Assembly (NCBI GenBank): GCA_014843695.1
Contig: CM026393.1
Coordinates: 9,697,536-9,761,535, forward strand
Source of the DNA: Archivesica marissinica
Lineage: Eukaryota; Mollusca; Bivalvia; Venerida; Vesicomyidae
Length of the DNA: 64,000 nucleotides
Direction: 5' to 3'
Under the pieces are notes generated by a model that was not told where the DNA came from, ran no database searches, and saw only the letters and a list, made by a program, of their open reading frames with translations. The position numbers were made by a program, and so were the translations under genes. Positions 12,145 through 24,175 of this stretch are shown here, piece by piece; within the stretch, counting starts at the first letter, position 1; the number at the start of each line of letters is the position of its first letter.

Positions 12145-15100
12145 AACGATTGCGAAACAAGGTATGACCACTTATATGTATCACTCTCAATAGCGCTCAT
12201 GAATAAATAAGTATATATGTATACATGTATGCGGTTATTCGCTTGAGAAGAAACCGAAGTATCCGGAGAAAACTCACTTGTCCGATCTGGCGACCACCGC
12301 CGTACAATTTTATATTGTTACATGTCCGATCTGGCGACCACCGTACAATCTTACAGTGTTACATGTCCGATCTGACGACCGCCGTACAATCTTACATTGT
12401 TACATGTCAGATCTGGCGACCACCGCCGTACAATCTTACATTGTTACATGTCCGATCTGGCGACCACCACCGTACAATCTTACATTGTTACATGTCCGAT
12501 CTGGCGACCACCACCGTACAATCTTACATTGTTACATGTCCGATCTGGCGACAACCGTACAATCTTACATTGTTACATGTCCGATCTGGCGACCACCGTA
12601 CAATCTTAGTGTTACATGTCCGATCTGACGACCACCACCGTACAATCTTACATTGTTACATGTCCGATCTGACGACCACCACCGTACACTCTTACAGTGT
12701 TACATGTCCGATCTGACGACCACCACCGTACAATCTTACATTGTTACATGTCCGATCTGGCGACCACCGCCGTAAAATCTTACATTGTTACATGTCCGAT
12801 CTGGCGACCGCCGTACAATCTTACATTATTACATGTCCGATCTGGCGACCGCCACCGTACAATCTTACATTGTTACATGTCCGATCTGACGACCACCACC
12901 GTACAATCTTACATTGTTACATGTCCGATATGGCGACCACCACCGTACAATCTTACATTGTTACATGTCCGATCTGACGACCACCACCGTACAATCTTAC
13001 AGTGTTACATGTCCGATCTGGCGACCACCGCCGTACAATCTTACATTGTTACATGTCCGATCTGGCGACCACCGTACAATCTTATATTGTTACATGTCCG
13101 ATCTGGCGACCACCGCCGTACAATCTTACATTGTTACATGTCCGATCTGGCGACCACCACCGTACAATCTTACTTTGTTACATGTCCGATCTGGCGACCA
13201 CCGTACAATCTTATATTGTTACATGTCCGATCTGGCGACCACCGCCGTACAATCTTACATTGTTACATGTCCGATCTGGCGACCACCACCGTACAATCTT
13301 ACATTCTTACATGTCCGATTTGGCGACCACAGTACAATCTTACATTGTTACATATCCGATCTGGCGACCACCACCGTACAATCTTACATTGTTACATGTC
13401 CGATCTGGCGACCACCATCGTACAATCTTACATTGTTACATGTCCGATCTGGCGACCACCGCCGTACAATCTTACATTGTTACATGTCCGATCTGGCGAC
13501 AACCGTACAATCTTACAGTGTTACATGTCCGATATGGCGACCACCACAGTACAATCTTACATTGTTACAGGTCCGATCTGGCGACCACCACCGTACAATC
13601 TTACAGTGTTTTATGTCAGATCTGGCGACCACCACCGTACAATCTTACAGTGTTACATGTCAGATCTGGCGACCACCACCGTACAATCTTACATTGTTAC
13701 ATGTCCTATCTGGCGACAACCGTACAATCTTACATTGTTACATGTCAGATCTGGCGACCTCCGTACAATCTTACATTGTTACATGTCCGATCTGGCGACA
13801 AGCGTACAATCTTACATTGTTACATGTCCGATCTGGCGACAACCGTACAATCTTACAGTGTTACATGTTCGATCTGGCGACCGCCGTACAATCTTACATT
13901 GTTACATGTCCGATATGGCGACCACCGCCGTACAATCTTACATTGTTACATGTCCGATATGGCGACCACCGTACAATCTTACATTGTTACATGTCCGATA
14001 TGGCGACCACCGTACAATCTTACATTGTTACATGTCCGATATGGCGACCACCGCCGTACAATCTTACATTGTTACATGTCCGATATGGCGACCACCGCCG
14101 TACAATCTTACATTGTTACATGTCCGATATGGCGACCACCGCCGTACAATCTTACATTGTTACATGTCCGATCTGGCGACCACCACCGTACAATCTTACA
14201 TTGTTACATGTCCGATCTGGCGACCACCACCGTACAATCTTACATTGTTACATGTCCGATATGGCGACCACCGCCGTACAATCTTACATTGTTACATGTC
14301 CGATATGGCGACCACCGCCGTACAATCTTACATTGTTACATGTCCGATATGGCGACCACCGCCGTACAATCTTACATTGTTACATGTCCGATCTGGCGAC
14401 CACCACCGTACAATCTTACATTGTTACATGTCCGATCTGGCGACCACCACCGTACAATCTTACATTGTTACATGTCCGATCTGGCGACCACCACCGTACA
14501 ATCTTACATTGTTACATGTCCGATCTGGCGACCACCACCGTACAATCTTACATTGTTACATGTCCGATATGGCGACCACCACCGTACAATCTTACATTGT
14601 TACATGTCCGATATGGCGACCACCGCCGTACAATCTTACATTGTTACATGTCCGATATGGCGACCACCGTACAATCTTACATTGTTACATGTCCGATATG
14701 GCGACCACCACCGTACAATCTTACATTGTTACATGTCCGATCTGGCGACCACCGTACAATCTTACATTGTGACATGTCCGATATGGCGACCACCACCGTA
14801 CAATCTTACATTGTTACATGTCCGATATGGCGACCACCACCGTACAATCTTACATTGTTACATGTCCGATATGGCGACCACCGTACAATCTTACATTGTT
14901 ACATGTCCGATCTGGCGACCACCACCGTACAATGTTACATTGTTACATGTCCAATATGGCGACCACCGTACAATCTTACATTGTTACATGTCCGATATGG
15001 TGACCACCGTACAATCTTACATTGTTACATGTCCGATCTGGCGACCACCGCCGTACATTGCTACATGTCCGATCTGGCGACCACCGCCGTACAATCTTAC

Positions 15101-15216
15101 ATTGTTACATGTCCGATCTGGCGACCACCACCGTACAATCTTACATTGTTACATGTCCGATCTGGCGACAACCGTACAATCTTACATTGTTACATGTCCG
15201 AGGATCGAACCCGGGA
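12145..15216 (-). mobile_element. tRNA-derived SINE (family B) split by a 44-bp array
   Basis: The right edge (15190-15216) reads on the minus strand as a tRNA B box, GGGTTCGATCC. The left edge (12145-12290) matches, in reverse, the body and tail at 54143-54296: GCCAGATCGG, TTTTCTCCGG...CTTCGGTTTC and the tail TTTCGCAATCG. The 44-bp array sits between head and body and shares the element's GCCAGATCGG block. The element therefore seems to have been stretched from a few hundred bases to 3 kb by internal tandem growth. It lies in the presumed first intron of the SRCR gene. Confidence 0.75.
12280..15198. repeat. 41/44-bp minisatellite, about 67 units
   Basis: The unit contains TGTCCGATCTGGCGACCACC, then (A/G)CCGTACAATC and TTACATTGTTACA. 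Length variation is mainly loss of one CCR triplet (41 versus 44 bp). CTGG and ATGG subtypes are clustered, ATGG forms dominating after about 13900. All three plus-strand frames stay open for around 700 codons, a by-product of triplet-sized indels. Confidence 0.96.
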
Positions 15217-15290
15217 AGCATTGCTATACCACACATATACAAGCATATCATGTGGTTCAATACATTTCTCATAAAATAATAACAAAAACA

Positions 15291-15296
15291 ACTCAC
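15291..15296 (-). promoter_or_regulatory. 5' splice site GTGAGT
   Basis: On the minus strand the exon ends ...GGACGAC and continues GTGAGT, a near-consensus donor. The break leaves one base of a codon (phase 1) and falls exactly where the SRCR similarity stops. The intron would run toward lower coordinates through the SINE-borne array. Confidence 0.7.
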
Positions 15297-15603
15297 GTCG
15301 TCCTTTTCCGAATTTAGATCGTGTATGTGCCTCCTTTGCCCCTGCGAAGCCCAGTTCGTTACACACCACATTAGCGTCTCGTACATCCCAATAGTCATCA
15401 CAGATAGCTCCCCAGCGGGACCAATGGTATATCAACACTGTCCCTTCGTTCTTAGATCTCCCTCCGACCAATCTCAGACTCCCCTCTGCCCAGCGAGTTG
15501 ACCTCTGTGCGCCCACTTGGCTCACTATGGTAACCAGAAGTCCAACGACAAGTCCTAACAAATTCACACACACTCCACACTTCAGCTTTCCTTCTATCTG
15601 CAT
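15297..15603 (-). CDS. first coding exon of an SRCR-domain secreted or membrane protein (partial)
   Basis: The exon encodes 102 residues plus one base. Residues 1-33 look like a signal peptide with hydrophobic core NLLGLVVGLLVTIV and likely cleavage near GAQ. From residue 43 an SRCR domain begins: LRLVGG, RWGAICDDYWDV, DANVVCNELGF, then KFGKG, with cysteines at 68 and 81. These are typical of scavenger-receptor cysteine-rich domains in innate immunity and ligand binding. LGF, not LGC, after the second cysteine and the mid-domain split favour group A, whose domains are encoded by two exons; group B uses one. The start has A at -3 and lies directly before the signal peptide. The second half (GPIWLD-like, HDC, EDAGV) was not found in the window, so the gene continues off the left end or is broken. 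The ORF beyond 15297 is intron. Confidence 0.8.
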
Positions 15604-16224
15604 TTTTTCTTCTTTATATGTCGTATTAAATTATTATGCACATTAATAATCGTCGATATGATATTACCAATTATTTCTTTCAATTAAAATATCGAATAGG
15701 AAATTCTCCACAAATCTGTGGTATCACTAGCCGTTGTATACAATGTATCAATGATAATTCTCGTCCGTTTACCGCAAAACCACACTTGCTATTTAATCAT
15801 TGAGAGCACATAAGCTCTATTGTACATCACAACACACTCTCCAAATTCCTCCGAAAATAAGATAGAAGTTTGCAATTGGCGGTTTAATAGTTTGAGCACT
15901 GCCCTTTAACGTCCGCAGTATAAACAAGTATTATACCCCACAGACAGATGATCATTCCCACATTCGAAGTCCAAACTGACGAAATGCTAGTTGCCTTGTA
16001 CTACTGAATGTTAAACCAGTCGCACCAGTGGCAGACGTGTTGGAGGAATGCGCTCGAGATGTCAATCACGGCAGAAAAAGACAATCTCGTGTAATCGATA
16101 CATCACATGGATTATAAATCGGTGTCAAAGGTTTTACTTGATTGACTGATCAGTTTGTTAAACGCTCGTCTCTCGGAGCTTCCTTCCTTATGTAATACTC
16201 AACTGAAGCGCATAAACTAAACAG
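15604..16224. other. upstream region of the SRCR exon (5' UTR/promoter expected)
   Basis: No ORF of note. On the minus strand this should hold the 5' UTR and promoter. I could not identify a convincing TATA box or initiator at a sensible distance. It is one of the few non-repetitive stretches in the left third of the window. Confidence 0.4.
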
Positions 16225-19200
16225 CAAACACGTGTTATAATACCTCGGTGACAAACACGCGTGTTACAATACCTCGGTGACAAACACGCGTGTTACAATA
16301 CCTCGGTGACAAACACGCGTGTTACAATACCTCGGTGACAAACACGCGTGTTACAATACCTCGGTGACAAACACACGTCTACAATACCTCGGTGACAAAC
16401 ACGCGTGTTACAATACCTCGGTGACAAACACACGTGTTTCAATACCTCGGTGACAAACACACGTCTACAATACCTCGGTGACAAACACACGTCTACAATA
16501 CATCGGTGACAAACACACGTCTACAATACCTCGGTGACAAACACACGTCTACAATACATCGGTGACAAACACACGTCTACAATACCTCGGTGACAAACAC
16601 ACGTGTTACAATACCTCGGTGACAAACACACGTGTTACAATACCTCGGTGACAAACATACGTGTTACAATACCTCGGTGACAAACACACGTGTTACAATA
16701 CCTCGGTGACAAACACACGTGTTACAATACCTCGGTGACAAACACACGTGTTACAATACCTCGGTGACAAACACACGTCTACAATACCTCGGTGACAAAC
16801 ACACATGTTACAATACCTTGGTGACAAACACACGTCTACAATACATCGGTGACAAACACACGTCTACAATACCTCGGTGACAAACACACGTCTACAATAC
16901 ATCGGTGACAAACACACGTCTACAATACATCGGTGACAAACACACGTCTACAATACATCCGTGACAAACACACGTCTACAATACATCGGTGACAAACACA
17001 CGTCTAGAATACCTCGGTGACAAACACACGTCTACAATACCTCGGTGACAAACACACGTCTACAATACTTCGGTGACAAACACACGTCTACAATACCTCG
17101 GTGACAAACACACGTCTACAATACTTCGGTGACAAACACACGTCTACAATATCTCGGTGACAAACACTCGTCTACAATACCTCGGTGACAAACACACGTC
17201 TACAATATCTCGGTGCAAAACACACGTCTACAATACATCGGTGAAAAACACACGTCCATAATACCTCGGTAAAAACACACGTCTACAATATCTCGGTGCA
17301 AAACACACGTCTACAACATCTCGGTGAAAACACACGTCTACAATATATCGGTGCAAAACACACGTCTACAATATCTCGGTGAAAACACACGTCTACAATA
17401 TCTCGGTGAAAACACATGTCTACAATATCTCGGTGAAAACACACGTCTACAATATTTCGGTGCAAAACACACGTCTACAATATCTCGGTGAAAACACACG
17501 TCTACAATACCTCGGTGCAAAACACACGTCTACAATATCTCGGTGAACACACACGTCTACAATATCTCGGTGCAAAACACACGTCTACAATATCTCGGTG
17601 CAAAACACACGTATACAATATATCGGTGTAAAGCACAAGTCTACAATATATCGGTGCAAAACACACGTATACAATATCACGGTGCAAAACACACGTATAC
17701 AATATCTCGGTGCAAAGCACAAGTCTAAAATATCTCGGTGAAAACATACGTCTACAATATCTCGGTGCAAAACACACGTCTACAATATCTCTGTGAAAAC
17801 ACACGTCTACAATATCTCGGTGCAAAACACACGTCTACAATATCTCGGTGCAAAACACACGTATACAATATATCGGTGCAAAACACACGTCTACAATATA
17901 TCGGTGCAAAACACACGTATACAATATATCGGTGCAAAACACACGTCTACAATATATCGGTGCAAAACACACGTATACAATATCTCGGTGCAAAACACAC
18001 GTATACAATATCTCTGTGCAAAACACACGTCTACAATATCTCGGTGCAAAACACACGTCTACAATATCTCGGTGCAAAACACACGTATACAATATATCGG
18101 TGCAAAGCACAAGTCTACAATATATCGGTGCAAAACACACGTATACAATATCTCGGTGCAAAACACACGTCTACAATATCTCGGTGAACACACACGTCTA
18201 CAATATCTCGGTGCAAAACACACGTCTACAATATCTCGGTGCAAAACACACGTATACAATATCTCGGTGCAAAGCACAAGTCTACAATATCTCGGTGCAA
18301 AACACACGTCTACAATATATCGGTGCAAAACACACGTATACAATATATCGGTGCAAAACACACGTATACAATATCTCGGTGCAAAGCACAAGTTTACAAT
18401 ATCTCGGTGAAAACACACGTCTACAATATCTCGGTGCAAAACACACGTATACAATATCTCGGTGCAAAACACACGTATACAATATATCGGTGCAAAACAC
18501 ACGTCTACAATTTCTCGGTGAAAACACACGTCTACAATATCTCGGTGCAAAACACACGTATACAATATCTCGGTGCAAAACACACGTCTACAATATCTCG
18601 GTGCAAAACACACGTATACAATATATCGGTGCAAAGCACAAGTCTACAATATCTCGGTGCAAAACACACGTATACAATATATCGGTGCAAAACACACGTA
18701 TACAATATCTCGGTGCAAAGCACAAGTCTACAATATCTCGGTGCAAAACACACGTCTACAATATATCGGTGCAAAACACACGTATACAATATATCGGTGC
18801 AAAACACACGTATACAATATCTCGGTGCAAAGCACAAGTTTACAATATCTCGGTGAAAACACACGTCTACAATATATCGGTGCAAAACACACGTATACAA
18901 TATCTCGGTGCAAAACACACGTATACAATATATCGGTGCAAAACACACGTCTACAATTTCTCGGTGAAAACACACGTCTACAATATCTCGGTGCAAAACA
19001 CACGTATACAATATCTCGGTGCAAAACACACGTCTACAATATCTCGGTGCAAAACACACGTATACAATATATCGGTGCAAAGCACAAGTCTACAATATCT
19101 CGGTGCAAAACACACGTATACAATATATCGGTGCAAAACACACGTATACAATATCTCGGTGCAAAACACACGTATACAATATATCGGTGCAAAGCACACG

Positions 19201-19513
19201 TATACAATATCTCGGTGAAAACACACGTCTACAATAGCTCGGTGCAAAACACACGTATACAATATCTCGGTGCAAAACACACGTATACAATATATCGGTG
19301 CAAAACACACGTATACAATATATCGGTGCAAAACACACGTATACAATATATCGGTGCAAAACACACGTATACAATATCTCGGTGCAAAACACACGTATAC
19401 AATATATCGGTGCAAAACACACGTATACAATATATCGGTGCAAAACACACGTATACAATATATCGGTGCAAAACACACGTATACAATATCTCGGTGAAAA
19501 CACACGTCTACAA
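16225..19513. repeat. 28-bp minisatellite, about 117 units, two subfamilies
   Basis: 16225-17210 has units CTCGGTGACAAACACACGTC/TACAATAC; 17210-19513 has units CTCGGTGCAAAACACACGTC/TACAATAT, with TATACAATATATC and AAGCACAAGTCTA variants. The second subfamily contains a repeated block of about 446 bp. ORFs on both strands, up to 456 codons, are array read-through. Confidence 0.96.
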
Positions 19514-19609
19514 TACCACGATAAAACATAATTTGTGTTTTAGCATTCCGGTATATAAAGAATCGCGAGGCACGCCAAAGATGTGTATTTTAAGCCGTAT
19601 ATACCCTGG

Positions 19610-21625
19610 TTATCATGGAACTATCACGTGATATATACCCTGGTTAGCCTGGAACTATCACGTGATATATACTGCAGGGTTATAACTATCACGTGATATA
19701 TACTGCAGGGTTATACTGGAACTATCACGAGATATATACTGCAGGGTTATCCTGGAACTATCACGAGATATATACTGCAGGGTTAGCCTGGAACTATCAC
19801 GAGATATATACTGCAGGGTTATCCTGGAACTATCACGAGATATATACTGCAGGGTTAGCCTGGAACTATCACGAGATATATACTGCAGGGTTAGCCTGGA
19901 ACTATCACGAGATATATACTGCAGGGTTAGCCTGGAACTATCACGAGATATATACTGCAGTAGCCTGGAACTATCACGAGATATATACTGCATGGTTAGC
20001 CTGGAACTATCACGGGATATATACTGCAGGGTTAGCCTGGAACTATCACGAGATATATACTGCAGGGTTAGCCTGGAACTATCACGAGATATATACTGCA
20101 GGGTTAGCCTGGAACTATCACGAGATATATACTGCATGGTTAGCCTGGAACTATCACGGGATATATACTGCAGGGTTAGCCTGGAACTATCACGAGATAT
20201 ATACTGCAGGGTTAGCCTGGAACTATCACGAGATATATACTGCAGGGTTAGCCTGGAACTATCACGAGATATATACTGCATGGTTAGCCTGGAACTATCA
20301 CGGGATATATACTGCAGGGTTAGCCTGGAACTATCACGAGATATATACTGCAGGGTTAGCCTGGAACTATCACGAGATATATACTGCAGGGTTAGCCTGG
20401 AACTATCACGAGATATATACTGCATGGTTAGCCTGGAACTATCACGGGATATATACTGCAGGGTTATAACTATCACGTGATATATACTGCAGGGTTAGCC
20501 TGGAACTATCACGTGATATATACTGCAGGGTTATAACTATCACGTGATATATACTGTAGGGTTATCCTGGAACTATCACGAGATATATACATAGGGTTAG
20601 CCTGGAACTATCACGTGATATATACTGCAGGGTTATAACTATCACGTGATATATACTGCAGGGTTATACTGGAACTATCACGAGATATATACTGTAAGGT
20701 TATCCTGGAACTATCACGAGATATATACTGCAGGGTTATCCTGGAACTATCACGAGATATATACTGCAGGGTTATCCTGGAACTATCACGAGATATATAC
20801 TGCAGGGTTAGCCTGGAACTATCACGAGATATATACTGCAGGGTTATCCTGGAACTATCACGAGATATATACTGCAGGGTTAGCCTGGAACTATCACGAG
20901 ATATATACTGCAGGGTTATCCTGGAACTATCACGTGATATATACTGCAGGGTTAGCCTGGAACTATCACGAGATATATACTGTAGGGTTATCCTGGAACT
21001 ATCACGAGATACATACTGCAGGGTTATCCTGGAACTATCACGAGATATATACTGTAGGGTTATCCTGGAACTATCACGAGATATATACTGTAGGGTTATC
21101 CTGGAACTATCACGTGATATATACTGCAGGGTTATCCTGGAACTATCACGTGATATCTACTGCAGGGTTAGCCTGGAACTATCACGTGATATCTACTGCA
21201 GGGTTAGCCTGGAACTATCACGAGATATATACTGCAGGGTTAGCCTGGAACTATCACGAGATATATACTGTAGGGTTATAACTATCACGTGATATATACT
21301 GTAGGGTTATAACTATCACGAGATATATACTGCAGGATTAGCCTGGAACTATCACGAGATATATACTGTAGGGTTATAGCTATCACGTGATATATACTGC
21401 AGGGTTAGCCTGGAACTATCACGAGATATATACTGCAGGGTTAGCCTGGAACTATCACGAGATATATACTGTAGGGTTATCCTGGAACTATCACGTGATA
21501 TATACTGTAGGGTTATCCTGGAACTATCACGTAATATATACTGCAGGGTTAGCCTGGAACTATCACGAGATATATACTGCAGGGTTAGCCTGGAACTATC
21601 ACGGGATATCTACTGTAGGGTTATC
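19610..21625. repeat. 36-bp minisatellite, about 56 units
   Basis: The unit contains CTGGAACTATCACGAGATAT and ATACTGCAGGGTTAGC. Some units lack the CCTGGA block. The PstI hexamer CTGCAG occurs in most units. A 36-bp period keeps frames open on both strands (258 and 272 codons), without codon evidence for a protein. 19514-19609 is a short unique junction. Confidence 0.96.
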
Positions 21626-21950
21626 CAATCAAAATACTGGAAACTGAAGCCTAATAAACGTTGATACATTTTTAACGTCGTAAGAGTGCACGTCACACAA
21701 CGAGACCCGAACTTTCTAATGTTTATAGAAATATAATAATTATATTATTATTGTTTTATGAACAATCTTTTCAATTCAGTAAAGATGAAATATTTCAAAT
21801 TTGCAATAAGTTATTTTTAATCGATGCACTATATCGAAAATGATCCGATCCGGTCCGGATCGGTCCGGTTCAGTCCCATCTCGTCACGTCCATCCATCCA
21901 TTAGTTTGCTACTATATGCATATGTGTGGTGCAGTGTTGTTAACCCAGGT
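21626..21950. other. unique spacer
   Basis: AT-rich with a GC-rich GATCCGGTCCGGATCGGTCC stretch near 21843. Nothing else recognised. Confidence 0.4.
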
Positions 21951-22315
21951 CGGATTAGTGAGTTCAATGGTTACCACTTTGGGCTTCAAAATACAGGTGT
22001 CTTGAGTTCGACCACCAACTAATGATAATAATTTATATAGTATATTTCTGTCCTTTCGACTAAAGGCCGAAGTCCCATGTATCAGAATACATTGGGTACG
22101 TAAAAGAAACATTGTGCCTCACTCAGTTCAAAATGCTCTACTCAAAGTGGAACAATAACAATACAAACTAATCACATATTTCTACTATTACTTCGTATGA
22201 TAGTGTGCATAATCTTGATCACATGTGTGTATTACCATTGCAATACTTACTAGATTCTGAGAATGACTTTAAATTTCATAATAATTTTCAAGATACCCCT
22301 ATAAGTCATATCTGT

Positions 22316-22965
22316 ACATTGTTATATAAATGTATTGTCATTAATTGTCTCATTCCCCTGTTCTACTCTACTAGACAATTCCTATCTGCACATTGTTATA
22401 TAAATGTATTGTCATTAATTGTCTCATTCCCCTGTTCTACTCTACTAGACAATTCCTATCTGCACATTGTTATATAAATGTATTGTCATTAATTGTCTCA
22501 TTCCCCTGTTCTAGTCTACTAGACAATTCCTATCTGCATTGTTATATAAATGTATTGTCATTAATTGTCTCATTCCCCTGTTCTAGTCTACTAGACAATT
22601 CCTATCTGCACATTGTTATATAAATGTATTGTCATTAATTGTCTCATTCCCATGTTCTACTCTACTAGACAATTCCTATCTGCACATTGTTATATAAATG
22701 TATTGTCATTAATTGTCTCATTCCCATGTTCTACTCTACTAGACAATTCCTATCTGCACATTGTTATATAGATGTATTGTCATTAATTGTCTCATTCCCC
22801 TGTTCTACTCTACTAGACAATTCCTATCTGCACATTGTTATATAAATGTATTGTCATTAATTGTCTCATTCCCATGTTCTACTCTACTAGACAATTCCTA
22901 TCTGCACATTGTTATATAGATGTATTGTCATTAATTGTCTCATTCCCATGTTCTAGTCTACTAGC
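22316..22965. repeat. 74-bp tandem array, about 9 units
   Basis: The unit includes TGTCATTAATTGTCTCATTC and TACTCTACTAGACAATTCCT. One related copy, not amplified, lies in inverted orientation near 6300-6370. Units differ only at a few sites (CCCCTG/CCCATG). Confidence 0.95.
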
Positions 22966-23094
22966 CAATCCTATATAGCATCATATTCCATTACATATTA
23001 TATATATATACTTTCTTTACTTTTCAGCTGTAACATTACTATTAATTCCAATGTGCAGTTTTCACTTATAGTCCTGTCGTTTGATTGAATTTGA

Positions 23095-23356
23095 ATTCTT
23101 TTAATGCAAAGCAGCAGTTTGTTTAGTATATACACATTTTTAGCTCGATTGCGAAACAAGTTCTTACAACTTACATTAATCACTCTCGAGACCTCATTCC
23201 TGATGGAATCCATCGCCACGAGGGATAGAGAAAAGGGCATGTGGAATTTAAATACCTTGCCTAAGGGCACAATCGTAACGGCTCCAGCGGGGTTCGATTT
23301 ACGGACCTTTCGCACCTGAAGCGAAAGTGCTAATATTGCGCTATCACGACTTCCAC
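23095..23356 (-). mobile_element. tRNA-derived SINE (family B), inserted in retroelement C
   Basis: On the minus strand the head has A-box-like GATAGCGCAATATTAGCAC, an anticodon-like hairpin CTTTCGC...GCGAAAG and a B-box-like AATCGAACCCC segment. The body has GTGCCCTTAGGCAAGG. The tail GTTTCGCAATCG is shared with 12145-12185 and 54260-54296. It is flanked by AATTTGA duplications. Confidence 0.75.
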
Positions 23357-23435
23357 AATTTGATTTGTATATATGTCGAGGGCCTCATGGCCGATTAACT
23401 TTTGTTAAATGAGCTTTCTCGTAGAATAAAGTATC

Positions 23436-23437
<2 letters not shown>

Positions 23438-23504
<67 letters not shown>
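23438..23504 (+). repeat. (ATT)n microsatellite, tail of retroelement C
   Basis: About 22 ATT triplets directly after the AATAAAG end of the element; copy 1 has the complementary (TAA)n at 3766-3786. Confidence 0.95.
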
Positions 23505-23575
23505 CTGGGCTTGGGACTTATCCTGTATCTCGTAATCATACAAGTAATAAAATGATTAAAGACCATCGTGTCACA

Positions 23576-23840
23576 GACGGGGCTGTAGTCCAGTGGTAAC
23601 ACACTGGACTTGTAATCCAGGGATCGCACGTTCGATTCCCCGTCTGACCCTAATACAATTAACAGTCTTTCAGATGGGGCTTTCATTACGTAAAACGTGC
23701 ACGTAAAAGAAACAGAGGAGAATGGGTCTCTGTCTGTATCATTGCACTATCCTCCAACAATCTAAAATGACTAATCTCATCAGGAGACGTCACTCATATG
23801 CGCAACCAGTAGTGACGATAAATAAACGTAAAACACACAT
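23576..23840 (+). mobile_element. SINE family A, near full length
   Basis: A tRNA-Thr-like head with A-box TAGTCCAGTGGTAACAC, a perfect anticodon stem CTGGA/TCCAG (loop CTTGTAA) and B-box GTTCGATTCC. The body has CTGTCTGTATCATTGCACTA. The tail GACGATAAATAAACGTAAAA ends in CACACA. Other copies are at 31865-32118 (minus), 32187-32340 (plus, headless) and 38305-38486 (minus, headless), with a head fragment at 9360. T-arm and acceptor pairing are degenerate, so it is not a tRNA gene. Confidence 0.9.
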
Positions 23841-24175
23841 CATCGTGTCAATGCTTATCGGGAGCCATCAAATTAAGCGAAGAAAAACACTGAGCGTGTT
23901 TCCTCATTTGAGGTCTGTATTTTATACATAATACATAATTATACATTAAAGTCAGGCCCGTAGCCAAAGAAAACAAAAACTAAGTGAACAATTAAATAAA
24001 TAAAATGCAGAACATATCCCTTTGCTGTATAGAATGTTGACTGCTAGAGAGCTGAAAGGTCAGTACATAATTATACGTCTTATTATTTTATTTTGCTTCG
24101 GAAATTTTAACCGAGGCAGCTTCCCGGTGTGCCTCAGTGTGGCTACTGGCCTGCTGCAATACAAATCTCCAGTCC
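23841..24175. other. unique spacer
   Basis: No gene, RNA or repeat recognised. Confidence 0.4.

Larger units (their letters stand above)
21951..23510 (+). mobile_element. retroelement C, copy 2, with internal 74-bp expansion and nested SINE
   Basis: It starts with a tRNA-like head (21951-22020; A-box-like AGTTCAATGGTTACCAC, B-box-like GAGTTCGACC), then a body shared with copy 1 at 3766-6608, and ends with CTCGTAGAATAAAG and a long (ATT)n tail. The middle is expanded as a 74-bp array. A minus-strand SINE (23095-23356) interrupts it with a 7-bp target duplication AATTTGA (23088-23094 and 23357-23363). The segment forming the 29-bp array in copy 1 is single here (about 23379-23400). Confidence 0.8.

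Noticed and set aside
15190..15296. C-terminal extension of the SRCR ORF to a stop near 15190
   Set aside because: Past the GTGAGT donor the translation loses SRCR similarity and enters a SINE B box, so it is intron.
12697..15317. Three overlapping plus-strand ORFs of 691-786 codons
   Set aside because: They are the three frames of one 41/44-bp tandem array, with the same peptides in rotation. No frame is favoured.
23576..23650. Functional tRNA-Thr gene
   Set aside because: The anticodon arm is perfect, but T-arm and acceptor do not pair and the sequence continues into a SINE body shared with other copies.
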